Source: Viridibacillus arvi (GTDB lineage Bacteria > Bacillota > Bacilli > Bacillales_A > Planococcaceae). Taken from it: a stretch of 64,000 nucleotides of DNA. This document shows, in pieces, positions 1-9,600 of this stretch (position 1 is its first letter; each line of letters begins with the position of its first letter). Where the stretch lies: NCBI RefSeq assembly GCF_001274945.1, contig NZ_LILB01000005.1, positions 996,959 through 1,060,958 of the forward strand, in the 5' to 3' direction. The translations under genes were made by a program, and so were the position numbers. Below the pieces are notes generated by a model, which saw only the letters and a program-made list of their open reading frames with translations, was not told the origin of the DNA and made no database searches.

Positions 1-490
1 GTACTTTTACTACCTTAAGACTTCCTAAATTCAGTTTAACCCAAGGTGTTTTGTCACCGTTCACGGGGTTCCATCGACCTTTATATCCTCCTGTATTCAA
101 ACTTCCATTGTTTATTGCCGAGGCGCTACTATTTCCCGCTGAGTCACTGTAGTTGCTAGACGCTGTTGCGCTGGCAGTGATAGCTAAATTTTCATTAAAA
201 TTAATTCTCTTCCCTTGTATAAAATTTCCAGAATTTAGTGTATCCCAACTAATAGTATGCTGTACTACTCTATCACTAACCAATATTCCAGTTGCCACTT
301 TTATAAAATAAAATATGCCATTTGGAGTTTTGCTCCCTTCAACTAATATCTCCTCCCCTACAACTGTACCTAATTCGCTAAGTGTTCCTACTACTCCATT
401 TAACGCAACATATTTACAAGGAATGTAATCACCTATATCCATATCCGCCACCCTCCGCCTTAATTGTCCAATTGTTGTAGGTTCCGGCAT
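1..490 (-). CDS. Receptor-binding/tail fibre protein, partial (runs off left edge)
   Basis: The frame is open for 163 codons from ATG at 490 to the window edge. The ATG follows an AGGAG-type site. The first 80 residues (start MPEPTTIGQLRRRVADM, then DIGDYIPC) parallel the N-terminus of the gene at 4260-4943, including an ISWDTLN motif near residue 82 where the paralogue has HSWDSLN, so the two are paralogues. From about residue 105 the sequence (TASSNYSDSAGNSSASAIN, then PWVKLNLGSLKVVKV) looks like the start of an F5/8 type C (discoidin) carbohydrate-binding domain, which the paralogue lacks. I infer a tip or side-fibre protein that recognises the host surface. The C-terminus is not visible. 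Confidence 0.65.
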   Translation of the reverse strand, partial: MPEPTTIGQLRRRVADMDIGDYIPCKYVALNGVVGTLSELGTVVGEEILVEGSKTPNGIFYFIKVATGILVSDRVVQHTISWDTLNSGNFIQGKRINFNENLAITASATASSNYSDSAGNSSASAINNGSLNTGGYKGRWNPVNGDKTPWVKLNLGSLKVVKV

Positions 491-517
491 ATTCAACACT
501 CCTTTTATAAATTAAAA

Positions 518-1093
518 CTAGTCAATTTTTAAACTATTAATTTTCTTGAAGTCACTTTTTTCAAAATTCACTTCAAGAATCGTTCCAGCACCTGACCACA
601 TATCATCAGTAAGTAATTGTTTTTCAAAATTCTGTTTTAATTGCAACCTACCATCAAAGATAATATTATTGTTATCAATAAAATTGATAGAATCAGTGTT
701 TTCAAATCTATTCTGTATAAAAACTGTATTTTGTTGACCCACAGTAAATTTAAGTATTTCTATAGGAGCTCTCAAAAATGAAGTTGTATAGTCAATTGGG
801 ATTTGATACTGTCGGGGCGCAGATGTTGATGCTGTTACTCCTAATTTCGTAATTTGTTGATACCCCTGTTCCCCCCCATTATTATTGCTACTCCCACTGG
901 AGAATGGAATATATTCAGTACCATTCCAAATACATAAAGTTTGCCTGTTGCTATTTGTTATATCTACTCTAATGACATATAGCATGTGAAGAGTTCCTAT
1001 ATCAGGTAAGGCATCGCGATTATCAACAAATGTAACTTCTTTTAATTCCCCACTGCTATTTGGTATATTTTTTATTACTTGAACTTTTGTCAC
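518..1093 (-). CDS. Small tail fibre-associated protein, copy 2 (duplicate of 4970-5545)
   Basis: 191 residues, GTG start (MTKVQVIKNI) after an AGGTG site. It is nearly identical to the product of 4970-5545 over the first 110 residues, with shared blocks such as EVTFVDNRDALPDIGTLH and IPIDYTTSF. It diverges in the last 60 residues, where both copies keep an FIDNNNIIFDG-like segment. A conserved N-terminus with a variable C-terminus is usual for phage adhesion or chaperone-like modules. It sits between the degraded duplicate at 1104 and the partial fibre gene at 490, the same order as 5556, 4970, 4943. The family is not recognised; a receptor-binding or connector role is inferred from position. 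Confidence 0.65.
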   Translation of the reverse strand: MTKVQVIKNIPNSSGELKEVTFVDNRDALPDIGTLHMLYVIRVDITNSNRQTLCIWNGTEYIPFSSGSSNNNGGEQGYQQITKLGVTASTSAPRQYQIPIDYTTSFLRAPIEILKFTVGQQNTVFIQNRFENTDSINFIDNNNIIFDGRLQLKQNFEKQLLTDDMWSGAGTILEVNFEKSDFKKINSLKID

Positions 1094-1103
1094 TTTTACA
1101 CCT

Positions 1104-1301
1104 CTAATCGTGTGTTATAACAATGTAGAACATGATTGATTCTTTTTTTGTAAATGGTATGGTTTTAACCAACTTTACCCAAAATTTAATTGTTTCTTTA
1201 GATGCTATTACTTTGATAACAAATTCAACCTTATATGTAGCTGATGAACCATTATCACAAAGTACGATTTTTAAATGGGCAATCTTTATGTCTTCTGTCA
1301 C
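1104..1301 (-). pseudogene. 3' remnant of a duplicated copy of the 345-aa fibre gene
   Basis: The last 65 codons match the C-terminus of the protein at 5556-6593 almost exactly: ETIKFWVKLVKTIPFTKKES is shared, and both end in ITHD. The other 280 residues are missing, and the DNA upstream to about 1440 has stops in this frame. No ribosome site precedes it. It is the broken edge of a segmental duplication that copied the end of the 345-aa gene, the 191-aa gene and the following fibre gene. Some protein-like sequence upstream (for example FTFVNSSIATGG, around 1360-1400) suggests a second truncated fibre gene was lost at the same junction. Confidence 0.6.
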
Positions 1302-1519
1302 ACCAATTATCGTAGTAAATATTTATTTTCCCTTCTATTATAGTACTATCATAAAATATGAATTAAACCATTCCACCAGTAGCAATGCTGGAATTTACGA
1401 ATGTAAATCGCACAAGATTTACTCAATTTTTTAGTGCAACTTCAAAATCATCCGATTGCTAAAGGTGTTGGTATATTATTGTAGCTCTATACACCTGATA
1501 TCCCTCCTTTCAGGCAAAA

Positions 1520-1550
1520 TAAAAAGGCCTCATGTGCGCCTACTGTTTCT
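1520..1550 (-). terminator. Possible terminator after the 896-aa fibre gene
   Basis: On the minus strand an AGGC...GCCT stem is followed by TTTTTATTTT just after the stop codon at 1557. The stem is short and imperfect, so the call is weak. Confidence 0.35.
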
Positions 1551-1556
1551 ATCTTA

Positions 1557-4247
1557 TTAATAATTAATTTTGTAATCTCCATCAGCGTAGATTGTTACTA
1601 GCAATTCGTCGTTGTTTGGATATTCGTAGGAGTAGTCTTTGTCATGCACTGCCTTTTTCCATGTACCTTTCATTTCCATTTGGGTCGTTAGGGTATCAAT
1701 TTCAGCAACGTCTGTTGTGTCTTCTATGGATAATGCGTATGCAAAGCGCATTGTATTACTGTTACCTCGTAGTTCTGTCCATTGTGTTGATGTAACAGCC
1801 GCCAATGTTGCCGCAGACATACCATGCAAAATGGCTTCCTCCACTATCGGAATTACCTCAACCCAATTCATACCGTTGTGTGTATACCATCTAAGGCCTC
1901 CGTCAAACGATGTGATAACACGTATTCTACCTTGTCCTAATTCGTTTACGGTTAACTTTATATAATCAATGTTTTCAATCGACCGGATGTTGATATCTTT
2001 TGTTGGTAATACTAGTTGATTATGTGGAATTGCTGTTACTTTTACAATCGGGACATGATTTTCATCGCTTACCCATGTTACGATGCCAATATTATTTACC
2101 TCACCTAACAATGGTAATTTAGTAGTTGGAATCGAATCCATGCCATGTTCTAAAAATTGCTCTAAAGTTGGTGTTGTAGTTGAAACCGTATTCCAACCAA
2201 GTACTTCTGCAGAAGGAGTTCCTTCGAACATTTCTATTTCGGTAATAGCAAATGCTGAATGTGCAGATGTTTCTTGCACATAGATTCTATATGTTTTGAA
2301 TTTTCCTTTGTTTGGAATTATATAGCTTCTTTTTTCTCCAATAGCCCACACAGACTCATTTTCAAATATTTTTAAATTAACCCAAATGTCATCAAATTCT
2401 CTAAATCCTTGGATTATAAATGTTTTCAAGGACTGTGTACCAACTAAACTATCTAGTCTTGCAGTAATTGAAACCTTCCTAATTAACTTGGGCTCGGTAA
2501 AAGTATATGATATCCATTGGGGGACTACACCTCCAGAATGCCAAGAACCATTTACATGCACATTCTGTTTATCAAATGCTTTAAACGCCGCATAATTTGC
2601 TCCCCAAATACTACTAGCTTCAACAATGCCGTTAGGTTCCGTATTACTTGTCATGACAGGAATAGCATTTTCACTACTTATTATTTCAGATGAAGCTGTT
2701 TCAGATGCAGCTGTTACATATTTCTTATATGCTCCATCAAGATAGATAAGAGATTTCTTTTGAATCGTAATGAGTGATTCTATTTCTAAGACTGGACGAA
2801 AAGCTTTTGCATTTGTAGATGTATTATTTGGACTATAACTCCAACTTGAAATATCTGTGCTTGAACCTCTTACCACTTTTCCCGGATTTGTTGATGGTGT
2901 TGATGAAGTCCAGCTATTTAAATTCACATTCCAAACGTTATTGTCTCCAGCTGAAATCATCCCATTTAGATTTGAATTAATAATGTATTTATCCCACTCA
3001 TTATCTTTATCATTAGCAGATGTACCACCTGTTAATAGGCGGATAGTGAACATATCATTAAAAATCTGATATGATATCATTTTTATATTGGTGAATCCTG
3101 TAACATCCCCATTATTCCCATATCCTCTTGAGTATATCCGGTAATAACGATAAGGCGTTTTATTATTAAATATATAATCCATTTGTGTGTCATTATTTAT
3201 ATGAGTTCCTCTAAAGATGGTATCAAAATACACACCATCATTTGACCCTTTAAACACAAATGTAGCAACTGTATATAAACCACTACTACTATATTTAAAA
3301 GGTTTTAATCTTAAAAAGTTAATCGCTTGTTTATTATTTTCACCGAAATCATATTGTATCCAGTAACCATCGCTACTTTCTGGGTATTTTCCGTTATAGC
3401 CAGGAATAGAAGTATACCAATACGTTACCATATTCCCGTCAAATGGATGCCAAATCCCGCCATTATAGATAACTTCTGCCGTAATATATGGAACGGCTTT
3501 TGTTTCAATCGGCGTTTCATATATTACTTTACCAGACATAACAATGTCTACGCCATTAGCAATACCAGCAGTATTTAGATCATCCCAGCTGACATTATGT
3601 TGTATATTTCTATCAGCAATTAGCTTCCATCTTCCTAAATAGTCTTTGTCTACACAGACAAAGTAAAAATCGCCATTAGGTATGTCCGTACTTATTGCGG
3701 GAATAAAGTTAGATGTTTCTCCTCCAAGTCCACCAAATACCCCTATTGTTCTTGCTGTTGTAACTTGATAATTACAACGAATCCGCTTACCAATTTTTAA
3801 ATCTTTGATATCAGTAATTTCGTCGGGATGAAATAAACGGCCAGTATCATTGATATCAATATTGCCTAAGTTAAATGACGAATTATCGGACACACTTTTG
3901 ATTTCAACTATATGTTTTTTATTTGCAAGCCCTGTTTTTTCATAAACCAAATTTGTACTATAAGCACTAGATCCAATGTTTTCGGAAAATATATCAATAT
4001 TATCATCGATTTTGATTTCTATTTGATTAGAATAATTCGTTGACGTTTTTGACATGATACGTAATTGATTCCCTACAAAAGTAAATTTAATAGTATCTGT
4101 TAACGGCTTATTTGTTTGATAGCTTGTTCCACCAGAACCAGTATTTAAACTCCAACCTATACCTTCATACTGAATCATTTTGTGTGCATAATCATATCGC
4201 TTCCAACCAACTTCTGGTGTCGCTATAACCTTTCCAATCGTTGCCAT
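1557..4247 (-). CDS. Large receptor-binding protein with two discoidin-like domains
   Basis: 896 residues. The N-terminal 130 residues (MATIGKVIATPEVGWKRYDY) look like a carbohydrate-binding beta-sandwich. Around residues 245-380 and 530-680 there are two F5/8 type C-like segments, each with an xWHPFDGN- or AFKAFDKQ-type start, a WIQYDFGE or WISYTFTE strand and a YYRIYSRG- or TYRIYVQE-type end; this is the family pattern for galactose- or glycan-binding discoidin domains. The C-terminal 200 residues hold a region ending in DGGLRWYTHNG and WTELRGNSNTMRFAYALS that is common in tail fibre tips. It lies within the distal-tail fibre block, so host-surface recognition is inferred. No enzyme motif was seen. 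Confidence 0.7.
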   Translation of the reverse strand: MATIGKVIATPEVGWKRYDYAHKMIQYEGIGWSLNTGSGGTSYQTNKPLTDTIKFTFVGNQLRIMSKTSTNYSNQIEIKIDDNIDIFSENIGSSAYSTNLVYEKTGLANKKHIVEIKSVSDNSSFNLGNIDINDTGRLFHPDEITDIKDLKIGKRIRCNYQVTTARTIGVFGGLGGETSNFIPAISTDIPNGDFYFVCVDKDYLGRWKLIADRNIQHNVSWDDLNTAGIANGVDIVMSGKVIYETPIETKAVPYITAEVIYNGGIWHPFDGNMVTYWYTSIPGYNGKYPESSDGYWIQYDFGENNKQAINFLRLKPFKYSSSGLYTVATFVFKGSNDGVYFDTIFRGTHINNDTQMDYIFNNKTPYRYYRIYSRGYGNNGDVTGFTNIKMISYQIFNDMFTIRLLTGGTSANDKDNEWDKYIINSNLNGMISAGDNNVWNVNLNSWTSSTPSTNPGKVVRGSSTDISSWSYSPNNTSTNAKAFRPVLEIESLITIQKKSLIYLDGAYKKYVTAASETASSEIISSENAIPVMTSNTEPNGIVEASSIWGANYAAFKAFDKQNVHVNGSWHSGGVVPQWISYTFTEPKLIRKVSITARLDSLVGTQSLKTFIIQGFREFDDIWVNLKIFENESVWAIGEKRSYIIPNKGKFKTYRIYVQETSAHSAFAITEIEMFEGTPSAEVLGWNTVSTTTPTLEQFLEHGMDSIPTTKLPLLGEVNNIGIVTWVSDENHVPIVKVTAIPHNQLVLPTKDINIRSIENIDYIKLTVNELGQGRIRVITSFDGGLRWYTHNGMNWVEVIPIVEEAILHGMSAATLAAVTSTQWTELRGNSNTMRFAYALSIEDTTDVAEIDTLTTQMEMKGTWKKAVHDKDYSYEYPNNDELLVTIYADGDYKINY

Positions 4248-4259
4248 GATTACACTCTC

Positions 4260-4943
4260 CTACTCTCTATATTCGAATACAGGTCTGAACCCCCATAATG
4301 GATCTAATAATTTTGAAGGGGCGGCAAACAGTGAATTTGCATTTTCATACTGTTTCCCCCTACTTATTCTGTTTGTATTTATACCTGTGGATGTTGTTCC
4401 ACCTGAGTTCACTTGGCCGTTGACAGGTGTCTCTTGGCACCATGTATAAGCATTAGTATAGTGAAATACATCATCTAATGTTCGTCCTAGTTGTATCTTA
4501 CTTTTTGGAAAGTTAACTATATGCTTATCCCATTCATTATTTTTAGGCCAAGCACCATAACCTTTATCTATTAATGATAAATTACCATATTCATCAGCAA
4601 ATGCTACCCCTCCTCTAAGTGATCGTCTAAATATTGTTAATCCTTCTTCGAATTCATTTTCTTGCAAATAACCTTGAATATTTTTGTTTAAATTCAAAGA
4701 ATCCCATGAATGCGTGTGCATAACTACTCTATCCGCAATCAATAAACCTCTACTAACTTTTATCATATACCAAAAATAATTCGTATAATCTTCACCTGTA
4801 CTGCCTGTCAATGCAAGCTCCGACTTCCCTCCTGTACCCGCGAAGTACCCTTTTGTAGGAATACCGCATGTAGCAATATAATCTCCTATTTCCATATCAC
4901 TGATTCTTTCTCTTAATACTCCGGTTGTTAATGGTGCAGGCAT
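4260..4943 (-). CDS. Tail fibre/receptor-binding protein
   Basis: 227 residues from ATG at 4943 (MPAPLTTGVLRERISDM), chosen because an AGGAGGAGG site lies just upstream; a TTG two codons earlier is less well placed. It shares its N-terminal half with the partial gene at 1-490. The C-terminal half (NEWDKHIVNFPKSKIQLGRTLDDVFH in pieces, ending WGFRPVFEYRE) also resembles a segment in the 896-aa protein (NEWDKYIINSN, FRPVLEIE). It therefore carries a module reused across this locus. Function is inferred from position and mosaic relatedness. Confidence 0.65.
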   Translation of the reverse strand: MPAPLTTGVLRERISDMEIGDYIATCGIPTKGYFAGTGGKSELALTGSTGEDYTNYFWYMIKVSRGLLIADRVVMHTHSWDSLNLNKNIQGYLQENEFEEGLTIFRRSLRGGVAFADEYGNLSLIDKGYGAWPKNNEWDKHIVNFPKSKIQLGRTLDDVFHYTNAYTWCQETPVNGQVNSGGTTSTGINTNRISRGKQYENANSLFAAPSKLLDPLWGFRPVFEYRE

Positions 4944-4969
4944 ATTCAACCCTCCTCCTGTATTCTTTT

Positions 4970-5545
4970 CTAATAAACATTTAATTTGTTAATTCCCGAA
5001 AATTTACTACTATCAATATTCACACTGAAGACCGAACCTTCTTCAGTCCACGTTTCTTCACGGTGCATGCGAAATTCATATTCAGTTTTTAATTTCAATT
5101 TCCCGTCAAAAATAACATTATTATTCTCGATAAAATTGACCGAATCTGTATTATTGAAATCAATTTGAGTTGCTACTACACCTTTCTTACCTGATGTAAA
5201 TTTCAGAATCTCCAAAGGAGCACGTTTAAACGAAGTTGTGTAGTCAATTGGGATTTGGTACTGACGAGGTGTAGATGTCGAAGCTGTTATTCCTAATTTC
5301 GTAATTTGTTGATATCCCTGTTCCACTCCACTATTACTGCTATTCCCTCCAACGAATGGAGTATATTCAGTACCATTCCAAATACATAAAGTTTGCCTGT
5401 TGCTATTTGTTATATCTACTCTAATGACATATAGCATGTGAAGAGTTCCTATATCAGGTAAGGAATCGCGATTATCAACAAATGTAACTTCTTTTAATTC
5501 CCCACTACTGTTTGATATATTTTTTATTACTTGAACTTTTGTCAC
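4970..5545 (-). CDS. Small tail fibre-associated protein, copy 1
   Basis: 191 residues with a GTG start after an AGGTG site. It is the paralogue of 518-1093. The N-terminal 110 residues are almost unchanged and the C-terminal part differs (for example FRMHREETWTEEGSVFSV against FEKQLLTDDMWSGAGTILEV). It is predicted to be beta-rich, with no membrane segment or signal peptide. It sits 10 bp from the 345-aa gene and 26 bp from the next fibre gene, consistent with one tail operon. The family is not recognised. Confidence 0.65.
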   Translation of the reverse strand: MTKVQVIKNISNSSGELKEVTFVDNRDSLPDIGTLHMLYVIRVDITNSNRQTLCIWNGTEYTPFVGGNSSNSGVEQGYQQITKLGITASTSTPRQYQIPIDYTTSFKRAPLEILKFTSGKKGVVATQIDFNNTDSVNFIENNNVIFDGKLKLKTEYEFRMHREETWTEEGSVFSVNIDSSKFSGINKLNVY

Positions 5546-5555
5546 TTTTACACCT

Positions 5556-6593
5556 CTAATCGTGTGTTATATCAATATAGAACATGAATGATTCTTTTTT
5601 TGTAAATGGTATGGTTTTAACCAACTTTACCCAAAATTTAATTGTTTCTTTAGATGCTATTGTTCTGATAACAAGTTCATCCTTATATGTAGTTGGGGAA
5701 CCGTCATCATCTAGCGCGATTTCTGTCCATGTATATCCAAGATCAGTACTATACTGCTCTATTTCTAATTTAGCATTTCTAATTTGAATAGTTGTTGGAT
5801 TATATAGTTCCAATTGCATTTCTAACTTGTCGTTTTGAATTGTTCCAATATTATTAGGATGCCATGTACTTAATTCAATACCCGTTTTACAGACGATTAA
5901 CTGCGAGCCAATATAATATTCATCACCTGTAATAAAGGTATCTGTCAGTTCATCAATGGCATCTCCATTACTATTTAGATAAAATAGAGTTCCTATCATT
6001 TCGATATGTGGTAATTCGATAAAAGCGATACCTTCGCTATTTGGGGTAGCGTTATATGTTCCGCCGGCAGTTACTAATTCAATAATTGTATCTGCTTGTA
6101 ATCCAGTAATCTTTAGATTGCTTGAAGAAGCAGCTATGAATCGATTAACGATAAATTGTTCAAAGTTAACATCACCTTGTTTAGCTACAAAGCCTATCTT
6201 TAAAAACTCGAATTCAATTGAATCAATGAATTCAAACGCTCCATTACGATACATATATAAATCATATTGATTACCATTGCGAATAACTTTAATATTTTCA
6301 AGATTGGTTTGTGCAAGATCCTTTACTTCTAACAATTCAATGTATTCTTCTTTGCTTTTATACAAAATTAAACCGCCAGCATCTCTACTGACGGTTGGGG
6401 TATATTCAACTATTGCTTCAAAAACTGTTACATCGTTTGGTATATCCCTAAATACTTTCGTATCTTTTGTAGTGTCGTGTGAAAGCGATAATATACCGCC
6501 CTTGGAACTGGTTTTAATAGGATTAGTAATATCCCAAGTTTGTAAATTAAATTCCTCATCAAAAACAAGACCACTACTCTTTTTTATTAACAA
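5556..6593 (-). CDS. Tail fibre protein with lectin-like N-terminal domain
   Basis: 345 residues. TTG is the apparent start (MLIKKSSGLVFDEEFN) 8-9 bases after AGGAGG. Residues 1-155 resemble the concanavalin-like DUF1349/laminin-G fold: an EEFNLQTWDI opening, VTVFEAIVEYTP, AGGLILYKSKEEYIELLEV and LKIGFVAKQG. The middle has an Ig-like segment and the C-terminus (ETIKFWVKLVKTIP) ends ITHD; that end is duplicated as a remnant at 1104. It is a probable glycan-binding side fibre. The domain call is by eye. Confidence 0.6.
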   Translation of the reverse strand: MLIKKSSGLVFDEEFNLQTWDITNPIKTSSKGGILSLSHDTTKDTKVFRDIPNDVTVFEAIVEYTPTVSRDAGGLILYKSKEEYIELLEVKDLAQTNLENIKVIRNGNQYDLYMYRNGAFEFIDSIEFEFLKIGFVAKQGDVNFEQFIVNRFIAASSSNLKITGLQADTIIELVTAGGTYNATPNSEGIAFIELPHIEMIGTLFYLNSNGDAIDELTDTFITGDEYYIGSQLIVCKTGIELSTWHPNNIGTIQNDKLEMQLELYNPTTIQIRNAKLEIEQYSTDLGYTWTEIALDDDGSPTTYKDELVIRTIASKETIKFWVKLVKTIPFTKKESFMFYIDITHD

Positions 6594-6604
6594 GAACCCA
6601 CCTC

Positions 6605-9600
6605 CTAGCGCGTTTTTTTAGTAAACCATTTGCTATACCAATTCGCGCGTGCTGGTATCAACCATATTTTCTTTTTCTTTTTAGCTTCAGTCAGTTCAAA
6701 ATTAACTGAATCAACAGCATCCACATCAATTTCAGATTCTCGAAGTACAATATAATCACTTTCCATAATAAGTGCAAAAATATCATTTTTGACTTCTAAT
6801 GATTCAGTAATAAATAAAGATGTATTGAGTGTCTTTTCACTACGAACTTTTTCTAATAAATTTTCTATTGAATCAATCATTGTAACTGAATTAATATTTT
6901 CGTCTAATTGATTTAGAACATCAATAATTCTTGGGGCAACATAAGTGTCTTTTAAATACCCCTCAGCTGTTAATATATTAAGTGGCGTATAAGTTCCTTG
7001 TGTTTCTTCAATAACAGCAAAAGTTGCAATAGATCCAAATGAATCTACTTTATTTTTTGATGCTAATAATTCCGTAACATAGTATGCTATATCAGACTCT
7101 TTTAAATTTGCAATGATGTATAAATTTTTTGGAACGACTAACTGCTCCTTTATAAGTTCTCCCAAGATATTCTGCAAAATAATACTACTGGAATTAGATT
7201 CTAACAGATCGATATCAACTATCACCTTGTCCGATCTTATGACACCCATATTATTATCTATTGCTTCAATCGACTGTTCTGTCGCATTGATTACATCTAA
7301 ACCGATGATTTGTGTATCAAGGGCAGCTTCTTGTTGACCTTGGAGTTCAATGATATCTGAAAAAATTTCGCTAGCAGCATTTCCAAACGCACCTTCAATT
7401 TCAACACCTTGATAAACGTTAATCGACTTACTAGATGAGGCAAGTTTAACAATTTTTGATTCAATAACATCACTTTCATTTGAATAAATTTCGATGTTCA
7501 TTTCATTTGATTCTAAAATACTTTGATTTTTTATTTTTATATCTTTTAATGCGACATTGATATCAACTATCACCTTGTCTGATTTCATAACATTTAAATT
7601 CTCATCGATTGCTTCAATCGGCTGTTCTGTTGTGTTGATTTCATCTAAACCGATGATTTGTGTATCAAGTGCGGCTCCTTCTTGACCTTGGAGCTCAACG
7701 ATATCCGAAAGAATTCCGTTGGAAGTTTCTCCAAACTTCCCATCAATTTCAACACCTTGATAAACGTTTATCGAATTACAAGATGAGACAAGCTTAACAA
7801 CATCTGATTCAATAACATCACTATCATTTGATTCTAAAATACTTTGATTTTTAATTTGTGTATCTTTTAATGCGACATCGATATCAACTATCTTCTTGTC
7901 TGATTTCATAACACCCAAATTCTCATCGATTGCTTCAATCGGCTGTTCTGTCGCGTTGATTACATCTAAGCCGATGATTTGTGTATCAAGGGTAGCTTCT
8001 TGTTGACCTTGGAGCTCAACGATGTCTGAAAGAATTTCGTTAACAGCTTTTCCGAACATACCATCGATTTCAATTCCTTGATAAACGTTAATCGAATTAC
8101 TAGATAAGACAAGTTTAACAACATCTGATTCAATAACATCACTATCATTTGAATAAACATTAACATTCATCTCACTCGTTTCTAATACACTTTGATTTGT
8201 GGTTTGTGTATCTATTGATGAGACTACTGAATTAAACGTTGTATCATTTTGATATGCATCTGTAATGTGTACGGATGTACCCATGGCTGTTTCTGTTATT
8301 TGACCGTCATAATTACTTACAACAACATTAGCTGTAGATTCTGATGAAGTATTCTCGTTTTTTTGTTGAACCGCGTTTAAATATGATTCAATGGTAAAGA
8401 AACCTACTTCTATCCTTTCGATACTAATAGTTTTTCCCACAATCGAACTATCTGAAATTATTTCATTACTCATAATAACTAATTCTTCTTGAATCGCTTT
8501 ATCTTTTGAATTTCTATCGCCTTCTATAATTAATTCAAAAAGTATGGAATTATCTTCTGTTTTTTTAATACATTCAAAAATCTTATCCGCTGCTATTTTA
8601 CATTCTAAATAGAATGAATAAGCTCTTAAAATTACTTCGCTTTTTGTATAATTATCTATATCATTTAAATTGACTTCAAAAAATTGACGTACTGTATTCT
8701 TTATTTTTTCTTCTAGTTTTGTATTTAGAACCATGTTCACTGAATACTGATCTAATTTAATCAGCTGAGTATCAAGGGCAGCTTCTTGTTGATCATCCAG
8801 ATTGACTATATCAACTTTAAGATTATTAATGGCATTTTCTAATTCGCAATCTATCTTGTTTACTTCATACTCATTTTCCGAATGGAGTACAGGTGATAAG
8901 TCTAAAATACCTAGATTAATTAAATTACCGTCATTTGAATATGACACAATTTTAAATTCTTTCGCTTCTATTTCTCTCGGATTTGCATTTTTTGTGTCGT
9001 TCGAAATAACTGCTAAGTCAAACAATGTTTCGCTTGTATAGTCATCTACGTTACAATTCATTACATCTATCTTCATTTGAGATGTTTGACCTTCATAGTC
9101 GTTTAAAACCGTATTGATCATTTTTTGTGATGATGTTTTTTCATTTTCTTGTGGATTCGCATTCACAAATAATTCACTTGAAGATAACGCTTCTTTTTCT
9201 TCAATTATTTTAATAACTTTTTCTGTAGTTGCAACGTCTACATATATTCGGTTACCATTCATTACCACTTCTCTTTGAGCCGTTTTCTCTTCTTGATAAC
9301 TAACCCCATCGAGTACAATCTTTTTTGTATAATTATTATTTCTTTTTACAATAATATTTATCAATTTTCGTGACATTGATTTAATTTCTTGTTGTTTATA
9401 TACATCAATTTTATTTTCTGTAGAATAATGGTCTAATCCAAGTATTTGCACATCGAGAGTAGCTTCTAACAATTTATCTAGATCGACAACATTTATTTGT
9501 AGAGGGAAATGCTGTTGTTTGTAGCTGTTATAAATATTCAAAACACTTTTGTTAATATTCTCGGAGTTAAAATCATCAGTTATTATAAGGGTTTTTTCTA

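Noticed and set aside
7297-8166. Plus- or minus-strand small frames in the repeat zone of the 1154-aa gene
   Set aside because: Shadows of the real gene, repeating with it.
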